A DNA stretch of 20,460 bases from Candidatus Thorarchaeota archaeon (GCA_030642465.1 DAOWNS010000006.1:1-20460); one strand, 5' to 3'. Counted from the first letter of the stretch, positions 1-7,776 are shown. Notes: generated by a model from the letters alone, not told the origin. Numbers and translations are program-made.

Positions 1-582
1 ACATGCGCTCTGGGTTATGCTGTTTCTCGAAGAGGTGCAGACCATCAGCGTCACGGAGCATATGGTCCGGACCTGAAAGGCACAGTCGATCGTTTCAGTG
101 TTGACAAGGGTCGTGGACAGCTTGTCATAGATGGGGAAGATGTGTACAGTGTGATAGACTCACTCATCCTTTGCAAATTCAACAGGGGGATTTGGAACTA
201 TGATGAGATGGCTCAGATGTACACCTATGTCACCGGTTTACCAATGACTGGTGAAACGATACGTCATGCTGGGGAGAGAATCAGCAATTTAGCGAGAATA
301 TACAATATCCGTGAGGGTCTTGGTAGAGCCGATGATAACTTACCCATACGGTGCATGACGGATCCCATCAAGTCTGGTGTAGCAAAAGGCAGTCTGGTAA
401 CTCGGAAGGAACTGGATATCCTGCTCGACGGCTACTATGAATCACGTGGTTGGACTAACGAGGGAGTACCAACCAAGGCAAAAATCGACGAGCTAGGTCT
501 GAGTGAATACTACAAATACATTGAGGGGTTGGCCAAGAAACCGAAACCCCGAAAGGCTAAGAGCAAAGGGAGGGCTAAGTGA
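1..582 (+). CDS. aor: Aldehyde:ferredoxin oxidoreductase, C-terminal part (5' end outside window)
   Basis: The frame is open from the first base to a TGA at 580-582, so the gene begins upstream of the window and only its last 193 codons are seen. The opening residues read TCALGYAVSRRGADHQR, the conserved segment of the C-terminal domain of tungsten-dependent aldehyde:ferredoxin oxidoreductases. Further on, DSLILCKF matches the late conserved cysteine region; in the characterised family this cysteine is a ligand of the [4Fe-4S] cluster beside the tungstopterin. The family oxidises aldehydes to carboxylic acids in the cytoplasm and passes electrons to ferredoxin. The tail (about the last 15 residues) is lysine-rich. 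The stop overlaps the start of the next gene by one base (TGATG), which implies co-translation with the polyferredoxin. Substrate cannot be told from this part; the paralogous AOR, FOR, GOR and WOR enzymes all share it. Confidence 0.9.
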   Translation, partial: TCALGYAVSRRGADHQRHGAYGPDLKGTVDRFSVDKGRGQLVIDGEDVYSVIDSLILCKFNRGIWNYDEMAQMYTYVTGLPMTGETIRHAGERISNLARIYNIREGLGRADDNLPIRCMTDPIKSGVAKGSLVTRKELDILLDGYYESRGWTNEGVPTKAKIDELGLSEYYKYIEGLAKKPKPRKAKSKGRAK

Positions 583-1073
583 TGTCAAAGAGGGAACACA
601 AGTTTGTTTCTGCAGACCCAGAGCTATGCACTGGATGCACTCTGTGTGAGTACGCATGTGCCCTTGAGAAGGATGGCGTATTCAATCCGCTGAGGTCAAG
701 GATTAGAGCAGTCCGGCTCTATCCAAGCGGCAACATCGCAATCACATGTAGACTCTGTGAGAGTGCCCCCTGTGTCATTGCTTGTCCAAGAGATGCCCTT
801 ACTCAATCAGAAGAGAACGGCACAATCATAGTAGATGATGACAAGTGTGACGGCTGTGGGTGGTGTCTTGAGGCCTGTGATTTTGGCGCTATCACTATAC
901 ATCCTGTGACAAAGAAAGCAATAGTGTGTGATCTCTGCGATGGAGAACCCAAGTGTATCGAGATATGTCCCGTGGAGGCGCTTTCCCTCGCCAGTCGGGA
1001 TACTCATGCCACAAAGGCTCGGATAGAAGCCTCAAGGAAGCTCCTGAAGGCGCAAGAAGAATCAGAGTTGTAG
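582..1073 (+). CDS. Polyferredoxin with four [4Fe-4S] clusters, electron-transfer partner of the aldehyde oxidoreductase
   Basis: A 163-residue iron-sulfur protein of the HycB/DmsB-like ferredoxin type. Sixteen cysteines form four sets: C16/C19/C22/C26, C56/C59/C64/C68, C89/C92/C95/C99 and C116/C119/C125/C129, enough for four [4Fe-4S] clusters. There is no signal peptide or membrane segment, so it should be cytoplasmic. A GTG lies at 579, but ATG at 582 is preferred because it overlaps the upstream TGA and sits about 9 nt after a purine-rich GGGAGGG. The overlap with the aldehyde oxidoreductase gene indicates that it carries electrons from that enzyme to ferredoxin or another acceptor. Some AOR operons elsewhere contain such a subunit. 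The C-terminal 25 residues are a charged helix. The gene ends 12 bp from the convergent DUF2096 gene. Confidence 0.88.
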   Translation: MSKREHKFVSADPELCTGCTLCEYACALEKDGVFNPLRSRIRAVRLYPSGNIAITCRLCESAPCVIACPRDALTQSEENGTIIVDDDKCDGCGWCLEACDFGAITIHPVTKKAIVCDLCDGEPKCIEICPVEALSLASRDTHATKARIEASRKLLKAQEESEL

Positions 1074-1085
1074 AGTTGGCTGAAC

Positions 1086-1610
1086 TCACGTTCGGTCCTT
1101 CTCTTTTCTTTTTCTCTCAGCTATTTTACGAATGAGCTGCTTTACTGCGCTCTGCTCTCCATGAATCACCACAAGTTTTGGTGATTCCTCCTTCATAGAA
1201 AGTCCTTGACTAGCAGCTGTTTCTCTCAGCTCGTCAATGGTCACTGTATCGCCAATCTCAACTCGAATCCAGTAGTCGCCCCTAGGTACTCCCGATGGAA
1301 ATCCTCTCTTTGTACCCACCGGCTCTGGTTTGCTGTGCCGGGCTTTGCCTATCTTCTCAAGCCAGTCATTGGAATACTCCTTGCCAATCTCTTTCTCAGC
1401 CAAGTTGAGTAGTTCTGACTCCAAATCAACGAGATACGCTTCGAGTACCGCAGTTGTTTCCTCATAAGTCGGATCAGCTTCGTGAATTGCAATGGTCGCT
1501 CGCGTTGTGCGAAGTTTCTTTGCTATGTGGTTTGGAATGGCTACTCCCTTCGCCTTTAGCGCAGGCACAAGCTCTTCAAGGGCTTTCCAAGCAGCAGAAT
1601 AATTCTCCAT
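1086..1610 (-). CDS. DUF2096 family archaeal protein
   Basis: A 174-residue soluble protein whose length and layout match DUF2096, an uncharacterised family found only in archaea. The N-terminal 95 residues look helical and include KAKGVAIPNHIAKKLRTTR and LESELLNLAEKEIGKEYS, the most recognisable family segments. The C-terminal half (about 110-165) alternates short strands and helices and ends in a lysine/arginine-rich tail. No catalytic or metal-binding motif is visible and no function is assigned. It is the third gene of an apparent operon after hdrC and hdrB, with a 39-bp gap after hdrB, so co-expression with the heterodisulfide reductase subunits is likely, but a functional link is inference. 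ATG at 1610 is the first start in the open frame. Family assignment is from recalled sequence features. Confidence 0.72.
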   Translation of the reverse strand: MENYSAAWKALEELVPALKAKGVAIPNHIAKKLRTTRATIAIHEADPTYEETTAVLEAYLVDLESELLNLAEKEIGKEYSNDWLEKIGKARHSKPEPVGTKRGFPSGVPRGDYWIRVEIGDTVTIDELRETAASQGLSMKEESPKLVVIHGEQSAVKQLIRKIAERKRKEKDRT

Positions 1611-1649
1611 TTTTCTTCAGCTCCAATCTTTCCTCACAGAGTGACCGAC

Positions 1650-2582
1650 TCACGCTGTCTGCTCCATTGCAATTAGGAAACCTTCGGGTTTCACTTTTAG
1701 CTCATCCAAAGCCAGCTCTTCAGCTGGTATTCCCATTGCTAGGCCTAGTAGTTGAGTGAAGTGTAGTACTGGCATGTTGTAGGTTTCACCAAACATCTTC
1801 TCAGCAGAGGACTGGTGTTGGTCATACATCAAGTGACAACTAGGACATATGGTAGTCATTGCGTCCGCTTGAGCATTCTTGACGTTACGGAATTTGTTCG
1901 CGATTAGATTCAAAGGCAGATCAAGATTGACGCCTGCTATCACTGCACCACAACATTGCTTCTCGTCGACATACCTCACAGGCTCAGCACCCAGCAGTGC
2001 AATGAACTCTACAAGGAATTCTGGATCCTCAAAGTCGTCAAAATCTAGATATTTGGAGGGCATCAAGAGATGACAACCATAATGAGCGGCTATTTTCATA
2101 CCGTTGAGAGGACGCTTGATGTAGGTCTTGAGTTTCTCGAATCCAATGTCTTCAACCAACACTCTCAGCAGATGCTTGACCTCTATGGTACCTTGAAATT
2201 CCGCACGAATGGTTTTGAGGTAACTGTTGACACGTTCTCTACTCTTTCTGTTTCCTTTCAGAAGTTTGTTCGTCTTCATGAGCTGTCCTGTACAGCCAGA
2301 ACAGAGTGTGAGTATGTCTAGACCCTTCTTCTCTGCGATGGTTAGATTTCGCGCAGACAGAGCAAGAGTCATCTCGTGGTTGACTGCATCAATCGGAAGC
2401 CCGCAACAATTGGCTCCTTTCATCTCTACGAGTTTTATACCAAGCTCCTTCATAACTCTCCTTGCAGATATCTCATAGGCGCGTTCACGTAGAGGGGTTG
2501 CACAGCCCAGATAGAATGCATATTTCAGCACGGCGTCCTTCTTCGACTCTGAATTTCCTGCTTTCTCCGGCTTGCCACTCAT
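1650..2582 (-). CDS. hdrB: CoB-CoM heterodisulfide reductase-like subunit B
   Basis: A 310-residue HdrB-type protein with two complete CCG cysteine motifs: C27, C59-C60, C94, C97 and C170, C210-C211, C246, C249. In HdrB these hold the pair of noncubane [4Fe-4S] clusters that split the CoM-S-S-CoB heterodisulfide. All ten cysteines are present, so the active site looks intact. The start ATG at 2582 overlaps the stop of hdrC by four bases (ATGA), a translational coupling typical of hdrCB. No hdrA, mvhD or frh gene is in the window. In non-methanogens HdrBC-like pairs are thought to act on other disulfides or in flavin-based bifurcation with HdrA, so the substrate is open. The first 15 residues are charged and lie outside the family core. 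Confidence 0.92.
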   Translation of the reverse strand: MSGKPEKAGNSESKKDAVLKYAFYLGCATPLRERAYEISARRVMKELGIKLVEMKGANCCGLPIDAVNHEMTLALSARNLTIAEKKGLDILTLCSGCTGQLMKTNKLLKGNRKSRERVNSYLKTIRAEFQGTIEVKHLLRVLVEDIGFEKLKTYIKRPLNGMKIAAHYGCHLLMPSKYLDFDDFEDPEFLVEFIALLGAEPVRYVDEKQCCGAVIAGVNLDLPLNLIANKFRNVKNAQADAMTTICPSCHLMYDQHQSSAEKMFGETYNMPVLHFTQLLGLAMGIPAEELALDELKVKPEGFLIAMEQTA

Positions 2583-3124
2583 TCTTTGTCCTCCTTCTCA
2601 GCGATTGTTTCATGAAAACCCGTGGCTTTAGCCAGCTTTTCCATATGTGCTGGCGGTGCTTCAGAAAGCGGCGGGAGTCCTATCGCTATTCTCTTTTTCA
2701 TCTTGAATTTTGAGATCTTGTGTGCATAGCCTGCGTCTAGGATGTTCTTTCCGACATCTCGATAGACCCTCGGTATGTACCCCTTTTTCACTGCCAGATT
2801 CTGGAACACGCGAAGCACATCTTTAACTTCTACACCCTGAGGGCAATGATCGGTGCATGTGTAGCAGGCGGCACACAACCATATTGTGTTGCTGGAGAGA
2901 AGCCGCTCCTCAAGTCCTAGTTGGGCCAGCTTTATTGCCGTACGGGGGCGGTACGAGTCTGTGATATCCGCTATCGGGCAGCAGGAAGTACAAGTCCCGC
3001 ATTGGAAGCAGTACTTGAGGGTTTCTCCGCCAGGCATGCTCAACACTTCATGCTTGAACTTTGGATCAACCCTTGAGGGTGTCTGCAACTTCACCCCATC
3101 AGATTCTACAGCATTATCGGTCAT
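2579..3124 (-). CDS. hdrC: CoB-CoM heterodisulfide reductase-like subunit C
   Basis: An iron-sulfur protein of 181 residues with two classical [4Fe-4S] motifs, C39/C42/C45/C49 and C84/C87/C90/C94, each ending in CP, as in HdrC, which relays electrons from HdrA to HdrB. The segment between them (YRPRTAIKLAQLGLEERLL) is typical of the family. The frame continues upstream to a TTG at 3169. ATG at 3124 is preferred because the best TATA-like element, GTTAAAAC on the minus strand at 3177-3184, would put the transcript start near 3155, downstream of that TTG. The gene overlaps hdrB by 4 bp and is the first of the hdrC-hdrB-DUF2096 operon. The N-terminal 20 residues before the family core are acidic and variable. 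Confidence 0.9.
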   Translation of the reverse strand: MTDNAVESDGVKLQTPSRVDPKFKHEVLSMPGGETLKYCFQCGTCTSCCPIADITDSYRPRTAIKLAQLGLEERLLSSNTIWLCAACYTCTDHCPQGVEVKDVLRVFQNLAVKKGYIPRVYRDVGKNILDAGYAHKISKFKMKKRIAIGLPPLSEAPPAHMEKLAKATGFHETIAEKEDKE

Positions 3125-3176
3125 ATCATCCACTTCGTGAGTCTGAGAATGCGTTGCTTTCGGTTCCAAAATACAA

Positions 3177-3184
3177 GTTTTAAC
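3177..3184 (-). promoter_or_regulatory. Probable TATA box of the hdrCB operon
   Basis: GTTAAAAC on the minus strand, in the only AT-rich patch ahead of hdrC. It lies 53 bp upstream of ATG 3124 and only 8 bp upstream of the alternative TTG at 3169, so it supports the shorter hdrC start. Seen in sequence only; promoter activity is inferred. Confidence 0.4.
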
Positions 3185-3280
3185 GTTTGCGAAGTGTGAG
3201 CTTCAATTCTGGGAAAATCAAAGCGGCACATGGAGCCCCGAACGGAGCCCCTATTTGCCCGTAATGTGACTAGTGGCGGT

Positions 3281-3724
3281 CTACTTGTGAATGATTTCTA
3301 GATTCTCAACTAGCTTTACACAGCTGCCTACAAGACATTGCCCAATCGGGCAGGAGTTGACTGCGATATCGAAGAGTCTCTGGACCTTCTTATCAGCAAC
3401 ACCTTTCTGCACGGTCACCTTCGTGTTGATGTAGATGGCAGTGAAGGCGCTTAGCTGAGTTTCCTCGTCGGTTTCATAATCGCCTGTGATATCAGACGTC
3501 AGGCCTAGGACCTCAATTCGACCCTTGCCACATGCAATCTCGAAAATGATGTTGACGCAGGAACCGATTGAAGCAAGGAACAACTGGTGTGGGGTTGTTG
3601 TTCCCGGGTGGTTCGTCAATTCCGGTGGTGCACACACAGCGGCGCTTTGGTAGCCGCCAAGCGTAATGTGATGAACTTCAGGAACAGTGGTTCTCTCTAG
3701 TGTAGCTTTGAACTGTTTTGCCAT
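3281..3724 (-). CDS. OsmC/Ohr family protein
   Basis: A 147-residue OsmC-family protein. The two family cysteines are present: C56 in ASIGSC at the start of the central helix, and C125 in NSCPIGQC, the second conserved cysteine motif. In characterised members the pair reduces organic hydroperoxides using a thiol cofactor. C130 and C135 are additional. The protein is soluble and probably a homodimer, as usual in the family. Ohr, OsmC and YhfA-like subgroups cannot be separated with confidence; the SCPIGQCL form is nearer the general OsmC/YhfA type than strict Ohr. It stands alone, with a TATA-like GTTTTATC at 3743-3750 about 22 bp before ATG 3724, suggesting a leaderless or nearly leaderless transcript. 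A role in peroxide resistance is inferred from the family. Confidence 0.85.
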   Translation of the reverse strand: MAKQFKATLERTTVPEVHHITLGGYQSAAVCAPPELTNHPGTTTPHQLFLASIGSCVNIIFEIACGKGRIEVLGLTSDITGDYETDEETQLSAFTAIYINTKVTVQKGVADKKVQRLFDIAVNSCPIGQCLVGSCVKLVENLEIIHK

Positions 3725-3742
3725 TGCACTTCCACTCTGTTA

Positions 3743-3750
3743 GATAAAAC
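3743..3750 (-). promoter_or_regulatory. Possible TATA box of the osmC-like gene
   Basis: GTTTTATC on the minus strand, centred about 22 bp before the ATG at 3724, which fits a leaderless archaeal transcript. A second AT-rich element, GGTTTAAG, lies near 3808-3815 and could serve instead with a long leader. Confidence 0.3.
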
Positions 3751-3886
3751 GAGCGCAAAGCGGAGTCACATTGACGCTGCGTTTCCTGTTGGCCCAATCC
3801 CTTCGCCACTTAAACCTTACAGTTTCTACCCTAATATCCAACGAATGGCCATGTTCTGTAACCAATCCGCTCTATTGAGCTTCTAT

Positions 3887-5218
3887 TTACTGCTGCACAT
3901 CATCAAAGGTAGCTACCCGCATGGTAGCAGGTTTCTTTTCGATGTCAGCTTTAGCAGCGCCTATCAACAACTTCACTTTCTTGCTGTTCGCCACGTCGAC
4001 TAGGCGTTGCGTAACAACACCATCGAAAATCACCGCATCAACGGAATCCTGTGCCTCCAATGTCTTGGCTAAATCAGCAACTCCGCATTCAACTAGGATC
4101 TTCTGGTCGCTGCCAAACAGAATAGCTTTGAACGATTCCTTGATATTGGTCACCGCCTTAATGTAAGCCGCATCTACATTCTCAGCCGACAGTCTGGGTG
4201 TTCTGCCTCTTCTCGGTGTTTCAGCACGTTTAGTCGTAGTTCTCCTAGGCGCCCGATCTGTCGTAGTCCGAGCCTTATCCGGTGTCCTAGAACGTGTGGT
4301 TCTAGTCTTCCCAGTCTTTCGAAACGCATCCTCCTTCCTAGGCTGGCGCCGTGTCTTTGCAAGTGCCTTTGTCTTCCGACCACTAACGAGAGCCAAAGCT
4401 TGATCCGCTGGTATCCTAGTCTGTAAAGCCTTAGTCACTTGGCGACGTGAGAGGTCTTCGACCTCCTTTCCCGCAGGAGCTCTTGCGATATAGTCTACAT
4501 TGGCTACTTGCATTAGTTCGCGAAGGATTAGGTCTCCACCACGGTCCCCATCAAGGAACGCGATTGTTTTCATCCCTCTCTTCTTTGTTAAGTCGATGAC
4601 TGTCTTGGGGACACGGGTCCCTTCAACGGCGATTGTGTTGTTGATTCCCATCTTCATCAGGTTGATTATATCCGCCCTGCCCTCAACAATGATAATCTCT
4701 TTGCTGCCAGCCAGTTCTGGACCTGCTGGAAGCTTATCCAGCCCATACTTGGCGACATTTCTCCTGCCGGCCTTCGTGACTGCAGACGTTATCTCTTCCG
4801 ACCCAGGGGCAATGTCCTCTTCCCATCCTTTGAGTATGCTAATTGCACGGCTCACAACTTTTCTTCGCTTAGCGCCTCGGATGTCCTCAAGTTTCAACAA
4901 CGTAACCTTGGCTGTACAAGGGCCTACCCGATCTACGGTTTCTAGGGCTGCTACCAAAATTGCTGTGGTTGTCTTATTGAGTGACACTGGAATCACTACT
5001 TCGCCTTTGCTCCTGCCGCCTTGGGATCTGACGACAATCTGAATTCTTCCGACTCTCCCTGTTCGCTGAAGTTCTCTTAGGTCAAGGTCCTCCCCGAGAA
5101 GACCCTCAGTCTGTCCGAAAACCGCCCCAACGACATCCGGCTTGTCAACTACCCCATCTATTTCGATCTTTGCTCTAATGACGTATTTTGCTGTAGAGCT
5201 ATCGAAGTCTGTACCCAT
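3887..5218 (-). CDS. dnaG: DnaG-type primase (archaeal)
   Basis: A 443-residue archaeal DnaG. The N-terminal domain (about 1-165) contains the conserved KYVIRAKIEIDGVVDKPDVVGAVFGQTEGLLG region, broken here only for description. A TOPRIM domain follows at about 172-260, with the catalytic glutamate E179 in VEGR and the metal-binding D223/D225 in LDGD. The C-terminal domain (about 345-443) is the archaeal-specific part. Archaeal DnaG has primer-synthesising activity in vitro and is also associated with the exosome, so a role in replication, RNA decay or both is possible. Residues 281-343 form a low-complexity linker very rich in arginine, lysine, threonine and proline, unlike the compact acidic or neutral linkers of many relatives. 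The gene is monocistronic by spacing. ATG 5218 is the first start and fits the family N-terminus. Confidence 0.95.
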   Translation of the reverse strand: MGTDFDSSTAKYVIRAKIEIDGVVDKPDVVGAVFGQTEGLLGEDLDLRELQRTGRVGRIQIVVRSQGGRSKGEVVIPVSLNKTTTAILVAALETVDRVGPCTAKVTLLKLEDIRGAKRRKVVSRAISILKGWEEDIAPGSEEITSAVTKAGRRNVAKYGLDKLPAGPELAGSKEIIIVEGRADIINLMKMGINNTIAVEGTRVPKTVIDLTKKRGMKTIAFLDGDRGGDLILRELMQVANVDYIARAPAGKEVEDLSRRQVTKALQTRIPADQALALVSGRKTKALAKTRRQPRKEDAFRKTGKTRTTRSRTPDKARTTTDRAPRRTTTKRAETPRRGRTPRLSAENVDAAYIKAVTNIKESFKAILFGSDQKILVECGVADLAKTLEAQDSVDAVIFDGVVTQRLVDVANSKKVKLLIGAAKADIEKKPATMRVATFDDVQQ

Positions 5219-5983
5219 CTATTTTCTACTCCTATTGTCTTCTCATATGATACTGCCATGTGTACGCCTCCGACTGATCGAGTTTCCGTTTCGTTTGCTC
5301 GTTACGGCCTATGCTATCTCTTCCCATTCCGTTTGGAACGAACTACCAACTACCGTGGTAGTGATTCTTGACCTTTGTGAAATGATGATCGTGATGTGAT
5401 AATCGTGTAAATGGTCCTTAGACCAACGCAACGGTTTCTTACGGCTCGCTCTTGAGCCAGAGGAACCACATGACATTTGTAATATGATGATTTTATGATA
5501 TGCAAAGCTTCACCGGAACATGTCCAGTGTTCTCTACACACAGAAAAAAGGAATGTATCTATTTGAAGCTGTCGCTGTTAACATAATGAGCTTGCATCCC
5601 AAATGCCTCTGCTTAGCCTAGCGATTTCGATTCGCGCCAATTAACAACGCTAATAACAATCCATGCGTGCATTCTCAAGTCCGGATTTAACACGCCCGGC
5701 CGCGAGGGCGCACTGAGATTTGCTCGATGAGGTGTTGCGCAAAGGCTGGGAAACAGTCTGGATTCAGCCTGTTGAATACCATTTGGACGAGCCACAACGG
5801 ACTCGTATGATAGGGATGCAAATCCTCAGATGAATCATGGGTCACCCTGGTTTCGTACATTGACAGGCCGGCCAGTGCCATAATGCCCCGGCACGAGACA
5901 GCTCAGTGGAGCCGGAGGTAACCTCCGATGCTGTGATACTGGGAGTTAGTGTGATGGGACACAGGCATTGGCCACCATCGCAG
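5219..5983. other. 765-bp region with no convincing gene
   Basis: Between dnaG and the UPF0173 gene I find no intact protein gene and no RNA family I can name. Visible structure: a perfect inverted repeat ACTACC-GT-GGTAGT near 5349-5362, upstream of dnaG; a GGTC-CTTA-GACC hairpin near 5413; and a strong CGGAGG-TAA-CCTCCG hairpin near 5912-5926, just past the end of the UPF0173 gene, which could be its terminator or part of an RNA. The minus-strand frame at about 5687-5881 reads like protein (for example WLVQMVFNRLNPDCFPAFA), and a second minus frame at 5613-5795 continues similarly. This raises the possibility of a decayed, frameshifted gene fragment. The left third probably carries the dnaG promoter. 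Confidence 0.5.
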
Positions 5984-6658
5984 CTAAACTTCTACAATTT
6001 CGCCGGGTTTGATAATCTCAACCTTTACTTCTGGAACTTGCTTGGCCACAAGACGCTTGAACTCTGCAGGGTCTGCTCGGATTGCCGGGAAGGTGTCGTA
6101 ATGCATGGGAATCACAACACGTGGTTTGATTAGCTCAGTAGCCATGGCAGCCTGATGGGCATCCATAGTATAGTAGGATCCAATCGGCAGAAAAACAACA
6201 TCGGGTTTGTAGAGCTGTCCAAACAGCTTCATACTGGCGAACACACCGGTATCCCCTGGATGATAGAAAGTGCCACTAGGAAATCTGACGATGAAACCAG
6301 TAGGCGCTCCCACTCCACATGAATGAAATGCTTGCACCAGGGTTACGGTTACACCATCAATATCCACACTCCCACCAATGTTCAGAGTATGAACGTTCTT
6401 GACACCACCCTGCTCTCGCGCTTGGATTGCCAGCTCGTTAATTGCCACGAAGTAAGCTCCGGTCTTCTTGCAAATCTCGAGAGCTTCTGAATAGCCATGA
6501 TCCCCGTGATCATGTGTGACAAGCACAATGTCTGCCTTGGCTACATCCTTGACCTTTATCGGGGACGTTGGACCGTTCAACCAAGGATCAACGTATACAG
6601 TCTTGCTATCTGCCTCAACCTTGAATGAAGCGTGACCGAGATATGTAATATTCATCAT
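5984..6658 (-). CDS. UPF0173 metal-dependent hydrolase (metallo-beta-lactamase fold)
   Basis: A 224-residue protein of the UPF0173/YtkL-like group. It carries the metallo-beta-lactamase signature HDHGDH at 49-54, plus the further ligands H112, H133 with D136 (YHPGDTG) and H186 (IPMHYDTFP). The opening ITYLGHASFKV and DPWLNGP are hallmarks of the group. It should bind two metal ions and hydrolyse a small phosphoester, ester or similar bond in the cytoplasm; the natural substrate is unknown. The frame starts with two adjacent ATG codons at 6658 and 6655, and either fits. It is monocistronic and divergent from the methionine aminopeptidase pair, sharing a roughly 150-bp intergenic region with them. 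Confidence 0.9.
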   Translation of the reverse strand: MMNITYLGHASFKVEADSKTVYVDPWLNGPTSPIKVKDVAKADIVLVTHDHGDHGYSEALEICKKTGAYFVAINELAIQAREQGGVKNVHTLNIGGSVDIDGVTVTLVQAFHSCGVGAPTGFIVRFPSGTFYHPGDTGVFASMKLFGQLYKPDVVFLPIGSYYTMDAHQAAMATELIKPRVVIPMHYDTFPAIRADPAEFKRLVAKQVPEVKVEIIKPGEIVEV

Positions 6659-6774
6659 ATCACTCCCTGAACTATTCTAAGTCCATACTTGAGCAGTTTC
6701 TTACTTCAATGCTTTGGCTTGCCTGAAACGTTACGCAATTGTTGATGGCGCGCGTTTCTTGTGCCACCCAAACA

Positions 6775-6783
6775 GCTTTAAGA
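6775..6783 (+). promoter_or_regulatory. Probable TATA box of the first methionine aminopeptidase gene
   Basis: GCTTTAAGA lies about 36 bp before ATG 6815. A transcript start near 6804 would fall after the GTG at 6800, which argues for the ATG as start. The pattern TTAAGA followed by GTGCAC recurs ahead of the second paralogue. Confidence 0.4.
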
Positions 6784-6814
6784 CTACACCTGAGGCAGAG
6801 TGCACGATCATTAT

Positions 6815-7717
6815 ATGACAGTTCGTCCGAATCCAGATTTTATCAAGGCTGGAGCTATTGCCGCAAAGGTTCTGAGCGAAGTTGTTAAAGAAGTCCGACC
6901 GGGTACAAAGGTCATTAGGATTTGCCAGTTGGCTGACCGGAAAATTGCAGAGTATGGAGGTAAACCGGCTTTTCCCTGCAATGTCTCGATAGATGATGAA
7001 GCTGCTCATTACACCAGTCCTCGCGGGGACAAGAAGGTGTTCCCTGACAAAGGACTCGTCAAGGTGGACCTAGGGGCACACGTGAACGGTCAACTATCTG
7101 ATACGGCAGTAACAGTAGATCTAGATGGATCTTACGAGAAGTTTATCGCAGCAGCAAAGATTGCACTTGAGAAGGCAATCGAGGTAATCGAACCTGGTGT
7201 GAAGCTTGGAGAGGTAGGGTCTGTCATCGAGAGAGAGATAAAGAAACATGGTCTACGTCCAATTCACCAACTCTCTGGCCATCAGTTAAAGCCTTGGATA
7301 CTTCACGCAGGAAAAACTGTACCGAATGTTGGCACGCGTGGAAGCGAGAGGATGAACATTGGTGAAGCCTTCGCAATCGAACCCTTCTCCACCGACGGCA
7401 ACGGAACAGTCAAGGGCAGCAATGATGCATACATCTTTTCAAATGTCATGTCCAGCAAGAAGAAGCTGGACCGCCTGTCTGCACAGATTCGCAATATAGC
7501 TCGGAGGAGATTTGGAACACTGCCATGGGCAGGAAGATGGCTAAATGACAAGAAGATAGATGTTACAGCAGCTCTTCACTCCCTCTTAAGGGCCGGTGCC
7601 ATCAGAGCCTATCCTGTCCTCCTTGAAGGCAAGGGCGGCATGGTTGCCCAGTTCGAGCACACGGTTTTTGTTGCGGAGGAAGGGGCGATTGTTACCACTC
7701 TGCCCAACCGACAGTAA
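6815..7717 (+). CDS. map: Methionine aminopeptidase, archaeal type II-like, paralogue 1
   Basis: A 300-residue M24-family metallopeptidase that removes the initiator methionine from new proteins. All expected dinuclear metal ligands are present: D85 and D96 (KVDLGAHVNGQLSDTA), H156 (LSGH), E189 (AIEPF) and E281 (FEHT). H65 in AAHYTS is the conserved substrate-side histidine. An in-frame GTG at 6800 would add five residues. ATG 6815 is preferred because it aligns exactly with the start of the downstream paralogue and follows a TATA-like element by a suitable distance. It is followed after 59 bp by a second complete copy. By eye, an ungapped alignment gives 105 identical residues in the first 190, so the pair diverged long ago or fast. 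Which copy is the housekeeping enzyme cannot be decided here. Confidence 0.92.
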   Translation: MTVRPNPDFIKAGAIAAKVLSEVVKEVRPGTKVIRICQLADRKIAEYGGKPAFPCNVSIDDEAAHYTSPRGDKKVFPDKGLVKVDLGAHVNGQLSDTAVTVDLDGSYEKFIAAAKIALEKAIEVIEPGVKLGEVGSVIEREIKKHGLRPIHQLSGHQLKPWILHAGKTVPNVGTRGSERMNIGEAFAIEPFSTDGNGTVKGSNDAYIFSNVMSSKKKLDRLSAQIRNIARRRFGTLPWAGRWLNDKKIDVTAALHSLLRAGAIRAYPVLLEGKGGMVAQFEHTVFVAEEGAIVTTLPNRQ

Positions 7718-7734
7718 TTGGCGCGTTCAAAGAA

Positions 7735-7745
7735 CTTCTTAAGAG
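7735..7745 (+). promoter_or_regulatory. Possible TATA box of the second methionine aminopeptidase gene
   Basis: CTTCTTAAGAG ends about 31 bp before ATG 7777. Its presence suggests that the downstream paralogue has its own promoter rather than depending only on read-through. Confidence 0.35.
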
Positions 7746-7776
7746 CGCTGCACGAATCACTTTTGCGTGCACATTA

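Noticed and set aside
4500..5042. 180-codon plus-strand open frame
   Set aside because: It lies wholly antisense to dnaG, whose TOPRIM and N-terminal domains are clear. The product has no recognisable motif and is rich in serine, isoleucine and leucine, as expected from an antisense shadow.
5590..5960. RNase P RNA or SRP RNA in the dnaG-UPF0173 gap
   Set aside because: I looked for the conserved RNase P GAGGAAAGTCC-type core and the SRP GGAAG/GCAGC loop on both strands and found neither.
6800..6814. GTG at 6800 as start of the first methionine aminopeptidase
   Set aside because: ATG 6815 aligns residue for residue with the start of the paralogue, and the TATA-like element at 6775 would start the transcript after the GTG.
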